Assembly (NCBI GenBank): GCA_032690845.1
Contig: CM064420.1
Coordinates: 62,236,707-62,300,706 of the forward strand
From: Eleusine coracana subsp. coracana
Lineage: Eukaryota > Streptophyta > Magnoliopsida > Poales > Poaceae
DNA length: 64,000 nt
Reading direction: 5' to 3'
Both the position numbers and the translations under genes were made by a program. Each line of letters begins with the position of its first letter. Position 1 is the stretch's first letter. Under the pieces are notes generated by a model. It ran no database searches, was not told the DNA's origin, and saw only the letters and a program-made list of their open reading frames with translations. Of the stretch, positions 33,699 through 44,961 are shown one piece after another.

Positions 33699-36131
33699 CT
33701 AACGCGGGGATCTGATCCCGATGTACGCCGTATCAATGGAAGTGGCATTCCTGGTGGTGGTCATCTCCACTTGAGATTGAGAGGCCGTGGTCGGCGGCGA
33801 CGCGCCGAGCAAGGCCAAGATCTCCTCGGAATCGTGGCGTCCAAACGGCTGCTGCGCGACCCTGCTGAGGCTGTGGAGCTCCTCGGCGACCTGCCTCATC
33901 GACGGCCTCAGATCGCCGGCCATTTCCAGGCACCGCCTAGCCAGGTCGGCGACCTGCTCCAGCAGCTCGACGCTCTGCTCGCGCTTGACCTGGTCGTCCA
34001 GCATCTCCTCCAGCCTGCCCTCCCCGAGCACGAGCAGGAACTGCGCCGACAGGTACTTCTCCTCCTCCAGCTCCTCCAGGTTGAGCGCCTTCCTGCACGT
34101 GAGCAGCTCCAGCAGCACGACGCCGAAGCTGTAGACGTCGCTCTTATCGGTGAGCCTGCACGTGCGCATGTACTCCGGGTCCAGGTACCCGCACGTGCCC
34201 TGCACCAGCGTCACCAGCTGCGCCTGGTCCGTGGGCGCCACCGTGGACGCCCCGAAGTCGGAGACCATGGCCGTGTAGTCGTCGTCGAGAAGGATGTTGG
34301 AGGTCTTCACGTCGCCGTGGATGATCGGTGGGGACGCCCACGAGTGCAGGTACGCCAGCGCCTCCGCCGTCTGGAGCGCGATCTTCATCCGCAGCGAGAA
34401 CGGGACGCGCGGCGCGGCGCGATGTATTAAGCGGTACAGCGTGCCGTTGGGGACGTACCTGTACACGAGCATGGGCACCTCCACCTCGAGGCAGCACCCC
34501 AGGAGCTTGACCACGTTGCGGTGGTTGATCTGGGACAGGATGAGCATCTCCTTGCCGAACTCCTTCTTCTGCCGCTCGCTGCTCAGCCGGCACCGCTTGA
34601 TGGCCACCGCGTCGCCGGACCTGGTCGTGCCGCGGTACACCGTGCCGTTGGCGCCTTTCCCGATCACGTGCCGCTCGTCGAAACGGTTGGTCGCGGCCTC
34701 CAGCTCCTCCTGGGTGAAGAGCGTGAAGGAGAGGCCCCCCTGACGCGACTTCATCTCCTCGAACACCTGGAACCCGCCGTGCTGCTTGAAGTACTCGCGC
34801 TTGATCTTGGCCAAGCGACGCTTCTCGTGGAACATGTACAGGCACGACGCCGTGGCGATCAGCACCACAGCGCCGCTGCTGGCACCTGCAAGCAATGGAG
34901 GATCGATGATTCACTAGAAAGAACGACGGCTGAAATTAAAGATGCGTGCTTACCAATGGCGATCTGCCATCCAATTTGGGATTTGTTTTCGTCGCACGTG
35001 CCATTGTAAGCGTTGCCCGTCGTCTTGTGAGGGCAGGAGCAGTAGAATCCTCCAACAGTGTTGGTGCAGGTACCAGGGACAGAACACGGGTACTGGAACC
35101 TCTTGTCTTCGCACTCGTTAATATCTGCAAAATGCAAAAATGAACCTCTAGTGGAATGGAGTACTAGTAAACAGAATGACGATGCAGTGGAAAGGGAAAA
35201 CCGGAAAGAGACCGTGGCATCCGTCGATCAGGTATGGGTTGCCGTCGTACCCGGCGGAGCAGTTGCAGAGGTATCCCCGTCCCAGGCCGTACTTGGAGTC
35301 GACGCACTCGCTGTTCCTACTAACACAAGCATACGCCGACGCGTTCCGCCTGTCCTCCTCGCACGTCGTGTTCTTCCCGATAGCCCAGTCGAGCACGAGC
35401 GGCACCTGTCCTCCACTGGAAGTCATGAACTCGTCGGTAGTAACATACGTGGTCCGGAAATCGAAAGCCGCTGCCTCGACGAGCACGGCGTAGCTGCACG
35501 GGCTGAAGTTGGCGATCTCCGTGGAGTTGAACTTCTCCTCGAACGACACCTGGTACGCGTTGAGCCCGCTGGGAATCGCCGTCTGGCAGCACCCGACGCC
35601 CGCGCAGGCGCCGTCGGCGAGGCGCCCGGCACCAGGGCACATGGCCATGCACCCGGTCATGTAGCGGCTGTCGACGCTGGCCGTGTCGTTGAGCGAGCGG
35701 ATGTAGGCCAGCGAGTTGCAGCCGATGACCGTGAACCGGTTCTGCGCGTCGTTCACCCGGAAGTTGGTGATGTTCATGTTATACCACCAGTTGCTCTGCT
35801 CGTTCATCGCCCGCGTGCTCGCGTTGTAGCACCACGGGTTGATGTAGTTGGAGATGCGGAGCTGCCCGTGCCGGACCGACATGCCCGTCACCTCGATCTT
35901 GTAGTTGTACAGGCGGAGACGCCCGTCCGCGGTGCGGTTGCAGGTGAGGATGAAGGTCCAGTCGCCCGTCTCGAGGTGGCACCCGGGCCCGATGCCGAAC
36001 GGGTACGGGATGTCGATGTCGCCGCACCGACGCTGGCACGAAGCACTCGGCTGCATCGCCGCGGCTTCTGCCGGAAGAAGAGGCGGGAGGGCTGCTACGA
36101 CAACGGCGACCAATAATGCAGGGATCATCAT
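33699..36131 (-). CDS. wall-associated receptor-like kinase (WAK), 3 exons, 758 aa
   Basis: Plasma-membrane receptor kinase that in this family senses pectin or its fragments. Exons on the minus strand are 36131-35213, 35124-34954 and 34885-33699, all with GT/AG borders and phase-1 joins. The order is: signal peptide (about 1-25); galacturonan-binding GUB_WAK region (CQRRCGDIDIPYPFGIGPGC); a first Cys-rich EGF-like stretch at the end of exon 1; and a calcium-type EGF encoded exactly by exon 2 (DINECEDKRFQYPCSVPGTC, CTNTVGGFYCSC). Then come a membrane segment (about 364-382) and the kinase. Glycine loop GKGANG is near 439-444, VAIK lysine at 460, DFG at 573-575, GYLDPEYM after it. The catalytic loop reads HGD (553-555), so it is a non-RD kinase. 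Length is normal for the family. No break seen. Confidence 0.95.
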
Positions 36132-36199
36132 CTTTCTGCTTGTACCCGCCGCCTCTAGATTGCGGCCGCAGAGCCTAGCTGGGAGATGTTAGTTGCGGT

Positions 36200-36275
36200 G
36201 GTTAGGTTGGTCATCTGAGCTGCTAATCGAGCTCGAGCTGGGTTAGGTTGGTCATCTGAGCTGCTAATCGAGCTC
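36200..36275. repeat. 35-bp direct repeat in the WAK upstream region
   Basis: A 35-base unit (GGTTAGGTTGGTCATCTGAG, then CTGCTAATCGAGCTC) is present at 36200-36234 and again at 36241-36275, period 41 bases. It lies about 70 bases before the WAK start codon, so in the leader or core promoter. Confidence 0.85.
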
Positions 36276-37365
36276 ATCTTAATCAACCCGTGCCGAGGTT
36301 AATTGGAATCGTTCAAACAGCGAGTGTTTTCATTCGCACGCAGCAGGGAGGGATTATTGACTTCACCAAACGAGGCCACCAGGGGTGTGAAAAGTTTTCA
36401 AAAGGGATAAGATGCGGCTCCGCAGCAGTTGTTGTGTTGCACGTACATCTTCAGGATCAAGCTGCACGCGCGGGGCAATTGACAACGATTGATCCGTCAT
36501 TAGACACGACCTAGTCGTCCTCCAAATTTAAGCGACACTACTTTTGTTTTATTTCCCCGTGGAAAAACAGACTACCTGTTTGTTCTTTGTTGTCTCCTCC
36601 TGACGTATTATAACATAATAATGTAATGGAGACACCTCGTGTTTCTGAAACAGTCTACGAAGAAAGCAATAGTAGTGCCGTCCTTTTTCAGTATCTTTAT
36701 AAAACAGACTAAAAATTATCATGTAACCGAGAGAACCTTTGTTTGACAATTGTCGGAATATCTCTAAAAATTGATGCATAGATCTACTCATGCTCGACTA
36801 ACGAATTAATCGGATCATGTTTATGTATACCTATCGATCGTTTGAGTGCTCGTTCTGCACCCAAAAAAAAAAAGCAACAGTAAAAAAAAGATGAAATTCA
36901 TGGCATTCTGAAAAAAAAAGGCAACAGCATCACCCTGAAGGCTTATACCACGTCAAGGGCAGCTAACATTTATGTATACCTATCGATTGTTCGAATGCTC
37001 GTTCTGCACTAAAAAAACAAGCAACAGTATCATGATGAAAAAAAAAACCGAAATTCATTGCATTCTGAAGTTCTGTTTACTGTGGGCCTTCACGCCGAAG
37101 GCCTATATAGCCACGTCATGGCTTATTTAATCATCGTTACAACTATGTAACAGTTAATCAGTAACCTAGCTTCAGAAATTTCCTGTCTGAACATAACAAT
37201 TGACTTAACCTGCCAATCAAATTATCAATCTTTTCACCGAGATTAATTGAATCTACTGCATCCCTGCTACACCGGTCACACATACAAATTTAAAAATCCG
37301 GAATTCCTTGCATTGGATTCGACAGCGATGTCGTAACTAGAGGTGAATTTGACGCATAAAGTATA
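36276..37365. other. WAK upstream and intergenic DNA with local duplication
   Basis: Contains a diverged direct duplication of about 150 bases: 36815-36965 and 36966-37115. Both start with (ATTTATGTATACCTATCGAT) and include TGCTCGTTCTGCAC, A-runs and CCACGTCA. No gene seen. Confidence 0.6.
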
Positions 37366-38031
37366 TTAGCTGCCCGGGAAGTTATGGAGCTCTGTACTGC
37401 TTTTACCGGGATAGTACATGTCAAAGTTGGATTTGAGGGTAGATCGAATGGAATTGCATCTGCACGTCACACTATCGCTGTCGCCGTCTCGAGACCAAGA
37501 AAGACACTTGTCCTTCAGCTCATCATAAATTATGGCGATCAACCGTTTGATAGGATCAATATTTGGATTGTCAGGCGAAGACAGTTTCTTGAGCCACCGT
37601 GACGTCCCTGGCGTCTGATCTGTCAGTGTCTTGTGCGCGCAGCTCAGAAAAATGGGCATGAAAAACTTCAGTCCCAAGCCGATGGAGATAACAAATCAAA
37701 TTTATTCATTGTCAGCATTGACCCTGAATATAACTTTTGTCAATTCGACAAAAGGAAGGAATATGGAAAAACAAAAGCACCTTAGGCTACAGATGAGCGA
37801 GAAACAAAACTGGGCCGAAAGTTTGCAGGCCCACGCGTAGTGGACCGCCAGTTCACGGGCCTCCTTCCCAGTTCCCACCCTAGCAGCAGGCCGTGGCGAG
37901 TCAAGTACATCCGGCCACAAACAGAAGAGGTCCACTAGATCCATTGCGACAACTAGGAAATGGGCCTCTGTGTTCCACAGGAAGAAAGAACTCACGAGGG
38001 TGAGAAAGCCGAAAAGCATTTTTTTTTCCAT
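37366..38031 (-). pseudogene. broken ORF, unrecognised membrane-type protein
   Basis: From an ATG at 38031 one minus-strand frame runs for 222 codons to a stop at 37366, broken only by TAA at 37704-37702 and TGA at 37698-37696. The first part has hydrophobic stretches (FGFLTLVSSFFLWNTEAHFL, FCFSLICSLRCFCFSIFL). After the stops it continues as GLGLKFFMPIFLSCAHKTLT and a hydrophilic tail with DPIKRLIAIIYDELKDK. The length of open frame across AT-rich DNA and the protein-like composition suggest a once-coding region. The family was not recognised. A shared intron or a sequence error at the two stops are alternatives. Confidence 0.45.
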
Positions 38032-38064
38032 TGACCTAATTGATCCCACAGATCTGAATTTCAA

Positions 38065-39037
38065 GTCTATCTGGTCATCGATATTGTTTCAACATCATAA
38101 TTTAGTCAACTTCATAATTAACCTAGTTAACTGTGTATATCTTATGATTAGCACAGTTCTCTACATCATGCAAAGTTGGTAGTAGTACGCTGGCCTGGCA
38201 TGATGATTAACATATTTTTCCGGACTTGGAATATTTGAGCCCAAACCCATTGATTCTAGGGCGGGAAGGTCATTTCTTGTGCTTCCTTCTCTTCATCATT
38301 GTGCTAAAGTATGTAACTACGTATATATTTTTCCGGACTTGGAATATACTACAGATATATTTGTAAAACATATGGTTAGGGGTACATGTAATCTACACAT
38401 TTACATAAATCATGATTTAGATGGGTAATATAAGTATATAAATCTGATCGGGGTGGGTGTCCCACTATCATTGACGAGAAAATGAAGAAAAAAAAGGATT
38501 TAAGAGGACTTTACACCTCGTGGTTCACAACTGTGCTAAGCTGAATTTGGATCGTGCCTAGAAAATTTGATTTTTTTTTTAACTTGCGGATAATAGTGAT
38601 GTGGACGAGCATCTAGAGAAAGAATTGAAAAATTCTTTGGTTCGAGATCAAATTTTAGCCATATGTAGCAAAACCTTGGTAGCCGATCGAGCTAACTGAT
38701 GGTGTACCATAAGCCATGAGGTAGCTCGAGAAGCGGTGGAGCGCACGAGTGACGTGAGCATGCTAGGCGGCGATTAATTAGTAGAGCATGGTGCGGCTCT
38801 CGGAGATTGATAAATAAAAAGATTCTAATCAGTGTGCGCAGGCACACACTGCCATGATGATCGAGCATTTGCCTTCCTTTTCCTTTTTTTTTTTTTTTGC
38901 AATGGAGCAACTGTTTTTCGCTTCATGTATAAGCGCTTTTAGATTCGTCTCAGATATACATACACTGATCAAAACTTAGGAGACAAAGATTCAAAGAATT
39001 GTGAGGCAAAGAATCACCCGGGAGGCCTTGTATCCGC
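38065..39037. other. intergenic and MYB 3' flank
   Basis: AT-rich, several T- and A-runs (for example 38882-38898). No gene seen. Confidence 0.5.
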
Positions 39038-39918
39038 CTAAACCTCGGGCAAATTCTCCATGCCGCCAGACTGCATGAACAGCCTGAACCAGAAGTCCAT
39101 GTCGTCGTTGGACGCGCCGTCGAAACCGAAGCCGTCCCCTGTCTCCATGACGGAATCTGGGCTCTCCGCGGTCATCGCCAGCGTCTCCGACCAGAAGCTG
39201 TCCTCAATCTGGAAGTCCTCCTCCGAGGTGAAGCTGTCCGAGTTCTCCTGCGACGAGGCCGCGGAGTAGTCGGCGGTGGCGGCCGAAGAGGTCGAGAAGG
39301 ACTGCTCCGGCGACACCGGCACGGTGGTCGGGCCGTCTAGCACCACGACCTCGTCGGCCTGCTGCTTCTTGGGTTTACGCTTGGGCGCAGCAGCAGCATT
39401 GGGTGCCTTTGGCTCGAGCCGCTTCTTGAGGTGCGTGTGCCAGACATTCTTGATCTCGTTGTCCGTCCTGCCCGGCAGCCTGGCAGCAATAGCCGACCAT
39501 CTGAAATCATAGACGAATGAGCTTGTTTAGTGTGCATATTCTTTCCACACAAATATTATTGATTAATCCATCCGGTTCCATGACTGAATCGATTACTCGA
39601 CTCTGTCAAGAACTGGCCTAGCTCACAAACAGAAGCGATTGATCAGGTTAATTACCGGTTGCCGAGCATCTGGTGGAGCTGGATGATGGCGTCTTCCTCC
39701 TCCCTGGTGAAGTTGCCGCGCTTGATGTCCGGGCGGAGGTAGTTGATCCACCGGAGGCGGCAGCTCTTGCCGCATCGCAGGAGGCCGGCCTGCTTGGGCA
39801 GCGCGCGCCAGTTGCTGTGGCCGTGGCGCTCGATGTGCGCCACCAGGATCCTGTCTTCCTCCGGCGTCCATGGACCCCTCTTCAGCCCCATCTTCTCGCA
39901 GCACGGAGCACGCCCCAT
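39038..39918 (-). CDS. R2R3-MYB transcription factor, subgroup 2 type, 241 aa
   Basis: Nuclear DNA-binding regulator. Exons on the minus strand are 39918-39656 and 39500-39038, with GT/AG borders that complete an Arg codon. It opens with the conserved MGRAPCCEKMGLKRGPWTPE. The R2 tryptophans are W17, W37, W57; R3 has F70, W89, W108. The C-terminal part contains IEDSFWSETL, the subgroup 2 signature (Arabidopsis MYB13/14/15, rice MYB4/MYB30 relatives), a group linked to cold, wounding and phenylpropanoid responses. The R3 repeat lacks the bHLH-interaction signature (A follows the acidic residue where L is needed). Only the second of the two usual R2R3 introns is present; the first is missing. 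Acidic, Ser-rich activation tail ends DFWFRLFMQSGGMENLPEV. Codons are strongly GC-biased. Confidence 0.96.
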
Positions 39919-40098
39919 CTCTGCTAGTAAGCTAATAACGTTCCTGTAACTTCTCCTTCCCTTCCGGCCGGCGACTACAACGACGTCGCGCTTGCTCGGC
40001 TCGTCGATTTGCTGTGCTCTGACGAGCTCGTGCTGCTTGCTCGGCGGGTGCGCGGCTTGCCGCTTGGTGGACTGGGAGGAGGAGGCGCACGCGCTGTG

Positions 40099-40105
40099 CT
40101 ATTTA
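40099..40105 (-). promoter_or_regulatory. TATA-like box of the MYB gene
   Basis: The minus strand reads ATAAATA about 180 bases before the MYB ATG, which would give a leader of roughly 150 bases. Consensus and spacing only. Confidence 0.5.
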
Positions 40106-40129
40106 TCCTCGGCGGGCGATGTCGTTACC

Positions 40130-42528
40130 TCTACAACTCTATTAAAAAATGGGCAGCACAGAACGTGGTCAAATGGGGCAGGTTCGCCGAAGCCGGAACG
40201 GGAGGCTTGGCCACTTGGGCCCAGGAGCGCGACAGAGTGAGCAGGAATGAGCAGGAAATAGAGTAGTTTATTTAAGCTGCGTCTGAATTCGCTCCTATTT
40301 TTTTTTTATCTCGTATGGATGGATTCTACGCTGCTTTTGTCATATTGTATATTTCGTTGATATGTTTGTACTCTTCGCTGCTTTTGTAGGGCGAGGCATG
40401 GGTGTGCCCTCCCGTGTCGGCCTAAAGGTATGGGAACGGATAGGAGCATGTGTTTCCAGTGGACAGTGATGATACGACACGATTCTCTCTCAATCGAGAA
40501 AAGTTCTGTTGGACCGGACGCGGGAGACGAACTCATCAGGCAGACACAACTTATTCACATGAGGAAACTTTAGCGCACTTTGTTTTTCATTGTTCAATTG
40601 GTCATATAACTTTGTCCTCTTAGTACGGACCAGGACGTACAGCCTCCTCCACTCACCAGAATACGATCAAACAGATGCTACAGCCTTATTATTATTTTTC
40701 TGGAGACTTGCTAATTTTCAGCTGACCAAAAATTTGAACAATTTTTAGTTATCATTTTAAGCATCGGATTTAGATCCAACAAATTATAATTATTATATAA
40801 ATAAGTCAAAAAACAAAATATAAGGCAACAAATCATTGGCTGCAAACTTTTAATCAATTAACGGCTAGAAAATATGTGTTTTAGCTTATAATTCACTGTG
40901 TTTCAAGTATTCCACACTGTCATTTTACTGATTTTCTATTTTTTACCGATACAAAATGTGTTTTTTTTTTGCGTATTGACTTTTTAATTCATCTATACTC
41001 TAATAGTTATTAACCGTTGATGGATATCTATTTTTTTTTATCAAGTAGCTATTTTTAACAATACTTGTGAATAATTTTACCATAGTCGTTATGTTGATCA
41101 TTTCAACTATGGTTTTATATAATTTTAGTAGTTTGACAAGTTCTAGAGTGAAACTGTTTATATTTTAACAGTTTGACAAATTCTAGTGTGAACTGTTGCG
41201 GAGTGACTTGGGTTTGTCGATTTAACGAAGAATCCCTTTAATTAACGGGTAAAGGTTCATTGTCTAGGAAAGAAGTGAACCTATTTTTGACTGCAGTGCT
41301 AAAAAAATGTATTATTTTGATTATATGCTCATGCTCATCTGAAAACAAGAGAACTTTAGACCGTTTCCTCATGTTGTCTTTTATGCTAAAGACTTACTCC
41401 TCGGTGTAGCTGTTTGAACAAGCCGGAACTTTTGGATATCCGCCGGTAGTGCTTATTGGTCCAGTATCGTCCTGGATAAAAAGGCTACCTGAAAGGGTAC
41501 GAGAGAAAAAACGACCCAGGTTTTCTTCGTTCGTCCTTGGGGGAAAACTAACCGTATCAAAGACGAACGTGTCATAGGACTAAGTCAACAATCAGTGCAC
41601 TGCACCTTTGATTTGATATATGCCATGCTAATTTGCGCTTTAGCCTCTCTGATATGACACAAACGGCTCAGTCGTCGTTACAGAGTGATCTGAGGCGTAA
41701 ACGACTTTTCTGATCTTGGGAGACTTGTAGGGCCATCAAGTGGAAATTTCAGACGAACAGTGTGTAGCTCAATCAGCAAGTGGGTGCTTTGGATCTGATC
41801 TGGTCCCGCGATAGTCGCGTCGACTCGACGAATCGGCGCGCTTTGCTTGCCGCGCGTAGCCATCATCGCACACCGTACGCCGACGGCGAGAGCGCTTCAA
41901 CTCTGCCGGAAGGCGATGATGCCCGAGCCCAACTTTTCGGCTTCCACATTTATTGGTTATATATTAAGAGGACATATGCTAAGCTGCACGACTTAGTATA
42001 TAACTTACAGATATAATATGTACGCATCTATCATGCTCAGTGTGATGCAAACATGATAATCTTTGTCAGTCTGATGGACGATGTCAATGCAATATTACAG
42101 CTACCGTCACGCAATGCAAATCGCACAACGCGTTCTGACGAAACTGGTACCAAAATACAAATTGTTGATGTCGTCTTGCCGGCCCGTGATGGAGGAGTGG
42201 CACTCGAAGCTTAAGTGTGACCAGGCCATCTCTCTCTCTCTCTCTCTCTCTCTGATTTTATTTTTACTCGGGTGGCAAAACAAGTATGCTGCACATAACC
42301 CAGTTGCTTTAATTTGCTGAGTCGCCGACGTCGCAGCTAGTTGAAAAATGTAGATATGGACTACGGTATTATATTATAGGGTTGATTTATGGACAACTCG
42401 ATCATATATCAATCGAAATTGGCAAAACATTGTGATCTGGTGAAAGCGAGTAGATTGGTTTAATAACTTGGTCAAGCCGGTTTTGGAGATGTTAAATGGT
42501 AAATTGGATAACACCAATGTCGAGACGA
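40130..42528. other. MYB upstream and intergenic DNA
   Basis: No gene recognised. A somewhat GC-richer patch at about 41640-41930 has short open frames without domains. A (TC)n run is at 42229-42253. Confidence 0.45.
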
Positions 42529-42531
42529 TTA

Positions 42532-43582
42532 CACTATAACAAAAGAGGACAATAGCGGCGGTTTCAAAAATACTCATACCGCTACCATGCGCAGCTAAAA
42601 ATCAAGATTTATAACGATGGGTTTTATACTTGTCAAACTAACCGCCACTACAATGACTACGGTAGTGGCGGATAGCAATATCACCTGCCGCTACGAATTA
42701 ATATGAAAGAATAAAAAAAGGGAACCCTAGCCGCACGCCCGTGCGACGGCGCAAGCCCGCCTCGACCGGATCCGCTCAACCCGCCAGAGCCCACGCCAGA
42801 TCCACCATTGCTCGCGCCGGATCCGTCATCTCCCGCGTCAAAGGAGGGGTGGCGCGGGACCGACCAGCAAGGGACTGCACGAGCTCGCTATTGGAGGGGT
42901 GGCACAGGCTCGCCGTGGTAGGGGCAACATGGAGAAGGGCGGCACGGGCCCGCCAAGGGAGGAGCAACACGGGGCCAACCGATGGAGGAGAGGCGCGGGC
43001 CTGCCGTGGGAGGAGTGATGCGGAGGAGGGGTGGTGCAGGGCCGCCATGGGAGGAGCGACGCGGGGGAGGGGTGGCGCGGGCCTGCCGGGGGAGGAGCGA
43101 CGTGGAGGAGGGGTGGCGCGCGAGCTCGCCAGGGGAGGGGCGGCATGAGCTCGCTGGGGAAGGGCACGCACGGCCGCACGAGAGAGAGAGAGAGAGAGAG
43201 GAGCGGCGACAACGGCTGAGTGGGTAGAGAAGGGAGACTCGAGAGGTTGGGTAGGGTTTGACATGTCTGATTTTTATAGAATTTTAGTTGGGTCAAAATT
43301 GAAACTAGACCTTATATTTTTTATAGCGGCGGCCCACATTATCACCCGCCGCTAAAAAGCAATTTTTAGTAGCGGGTGATAATATAGATCGTCGCTAAAA
43401 ATAGGATCGATATTTAACAGTGGTTTATCATGTGATCCATCGTTAAAAATCATTTTTTAGAGGTGATTGGCAATACATACCATCGCTAAAAACTATTTTA
43501 CCACTGTAGCGACGAATTTCTTTATACCCACCGCTATGGTATTTTTAGTGTCGCCGCTAAAAAGCCTTTTTGTGGAAGAGTG
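42532..43582. mobile_element. non-autonomous CACTA element, copy 2
   Basis: Begins CACTATAACAAAAGAGGACA and the reverse complement of its right end begins CACTCTTCCACAAAAAGGCT; both run into TAGCGGCG. TTA flanks at 42529-42531 and 43583-43585. Both arms contain many TAGCGGCGGG / CCCGCCGCTA words. The core (about 42725-43260) is GC-rich and open in several frames with repetitive GGAGGAGGGGTGGCG-type units. It is oriented opposite to copy 1 judging from the AACCCTAG and (GA)n landmarks. Confidence 0.92.
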
Positions 43583-43585
43583 TTA

Positions 43586-44289
43586 AGATGGATATATGGA
43601 TCCATCAATTTGAATTTCAGACACAAAATATGGCATTGAACATACCAATTTTTAGAACCTGTTAGATCAGTTTCAAGAGTCCAGACCGAATTAGGAGTTT
43701 GAATTTTAAAACATAAATTATAAGGATTTGATTTGTAATAAGGTAAGACATCCCCACCCTATATAGAAAGAGCTACGATCGATTTATATTAATAATCGTT
43801 TTCCTTCTCAAACTTTTTCTATCTAAAATTCTATCTCAACCCTAATTTACTATTCTTCCTCCATCTCTTCGACAGTTAATAGTGTTCTAGTTGGTGGTGC
43901 GGCGATTAATGGTGTTCTAGTTGGTGATGCCTGACCAACTCAAGGTACATCTACTCTGACAGGTCCCTCAAGACAATCCTACTTTCCTAAAAACCAGCTA
44001 GATTGGTGTTTTCATCATGAGGTGCGTGTTTTACAAGGTGCACAATTGCCTACTTTTTTTATGAAACAGGAGGAGGCAGGTATATATATCCTGGTATACA
44101 GAGAAAGCAAAAAAGAGAAAAAGAAGAAGAAGAAACCAGCAAAGAAAGACAAAGAAACAAAGCCAAGAAATGGACTCTAGCCAGGTTTCTATCGGGGGAA
44201 ATACTTCCTCTTGGCTCTGTGCAACAATAGCCGAAATCCTAATATATATAAATTTTTTCTTGCATTACTGAACATCTGGATCCACATTA
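43586..44289. other. intergenic, no gene seen
   Basis: AT-rich, with a purine-rich block at 44095-44170 (AAGAAGAAGAAG). No supported feature. Confidence 0.5.
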
Positions 44290-44961
44290 TCTCTACAATC
44301 TATTAATTGAGGTGCGGTCGTCCACTTCGTGTCCATAAAGTTAGAGATTGAATTCAAATCGGTTTTGTACCATCTATATCAAGTACCGAATTTTAAAAAT
44401 TATAACTCCCATGTCCGGAGCTCAAATGAGGTAAACTCGGACTCTACCTCGTAGCTCTTGAAAAGTTCTACAACTTTGATATTCAAGAAAAGTCCAGATC
44501 CCATGGTTTTGATTTCCAAATATGTGATGCAAAAATATTTGTTCTGATTCGGACTCCTGTACGCAGGTCTCTATGCGGGGCTCATATCTCGTAGCTCTGT
44601 GATCCAAATAATATGATCTATATATGTTTCGAAAAGATCTCGATGAGATCTACAACTTTCATGTTTTAACTGTTTCCATTAGAGCAAGTATTCAATTTTA
44701 AAATTGTATTGCAATGCAGTTCTATTTCTAGACTCTGTGAATTAATTTTTCCTCTAGATAAAGCTTCTAAAATATGGTAAAAAATAGTGATAAAATTGTT
44801 ATTTTTAACATATAAAATGATATACTAAGAAGCACCAATAACAATATAAATATAATCTTTCATATAAAAATGTTAATAATATTGTATATATCTAATAGTT
44901 ATATTATATAATAAGTATTTTGTTTTTTAAAGTTCGTAGCAACGCACGGACACTTTGCTAA
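44290..44961 (+). mobile_element. non-autonomous Helitron
   Basis: Begins TCTCTACAATCTATTAATTG after host A. Ends CGTAGCAACGCACGGACACT then TTGCTAA before host T (44962). Body matches one unit of the duplicated part of 31010-32570 plus its 3' region, with an internal deletion. 672 bases, non-coding. Confidence 0.82.

Noticed and set aside
35058..36116. 352-codon plus-strand ORF over the WAK gene
   Set aside because: Antisense shadow of WAK exon 1; starts without ATG and has no domain.
42741..43296. Overlapping ORFs on both strands as genes
   Set aside because: They are a product of the GC-rich repetitive core of CACTA copy 2; no domain seen.
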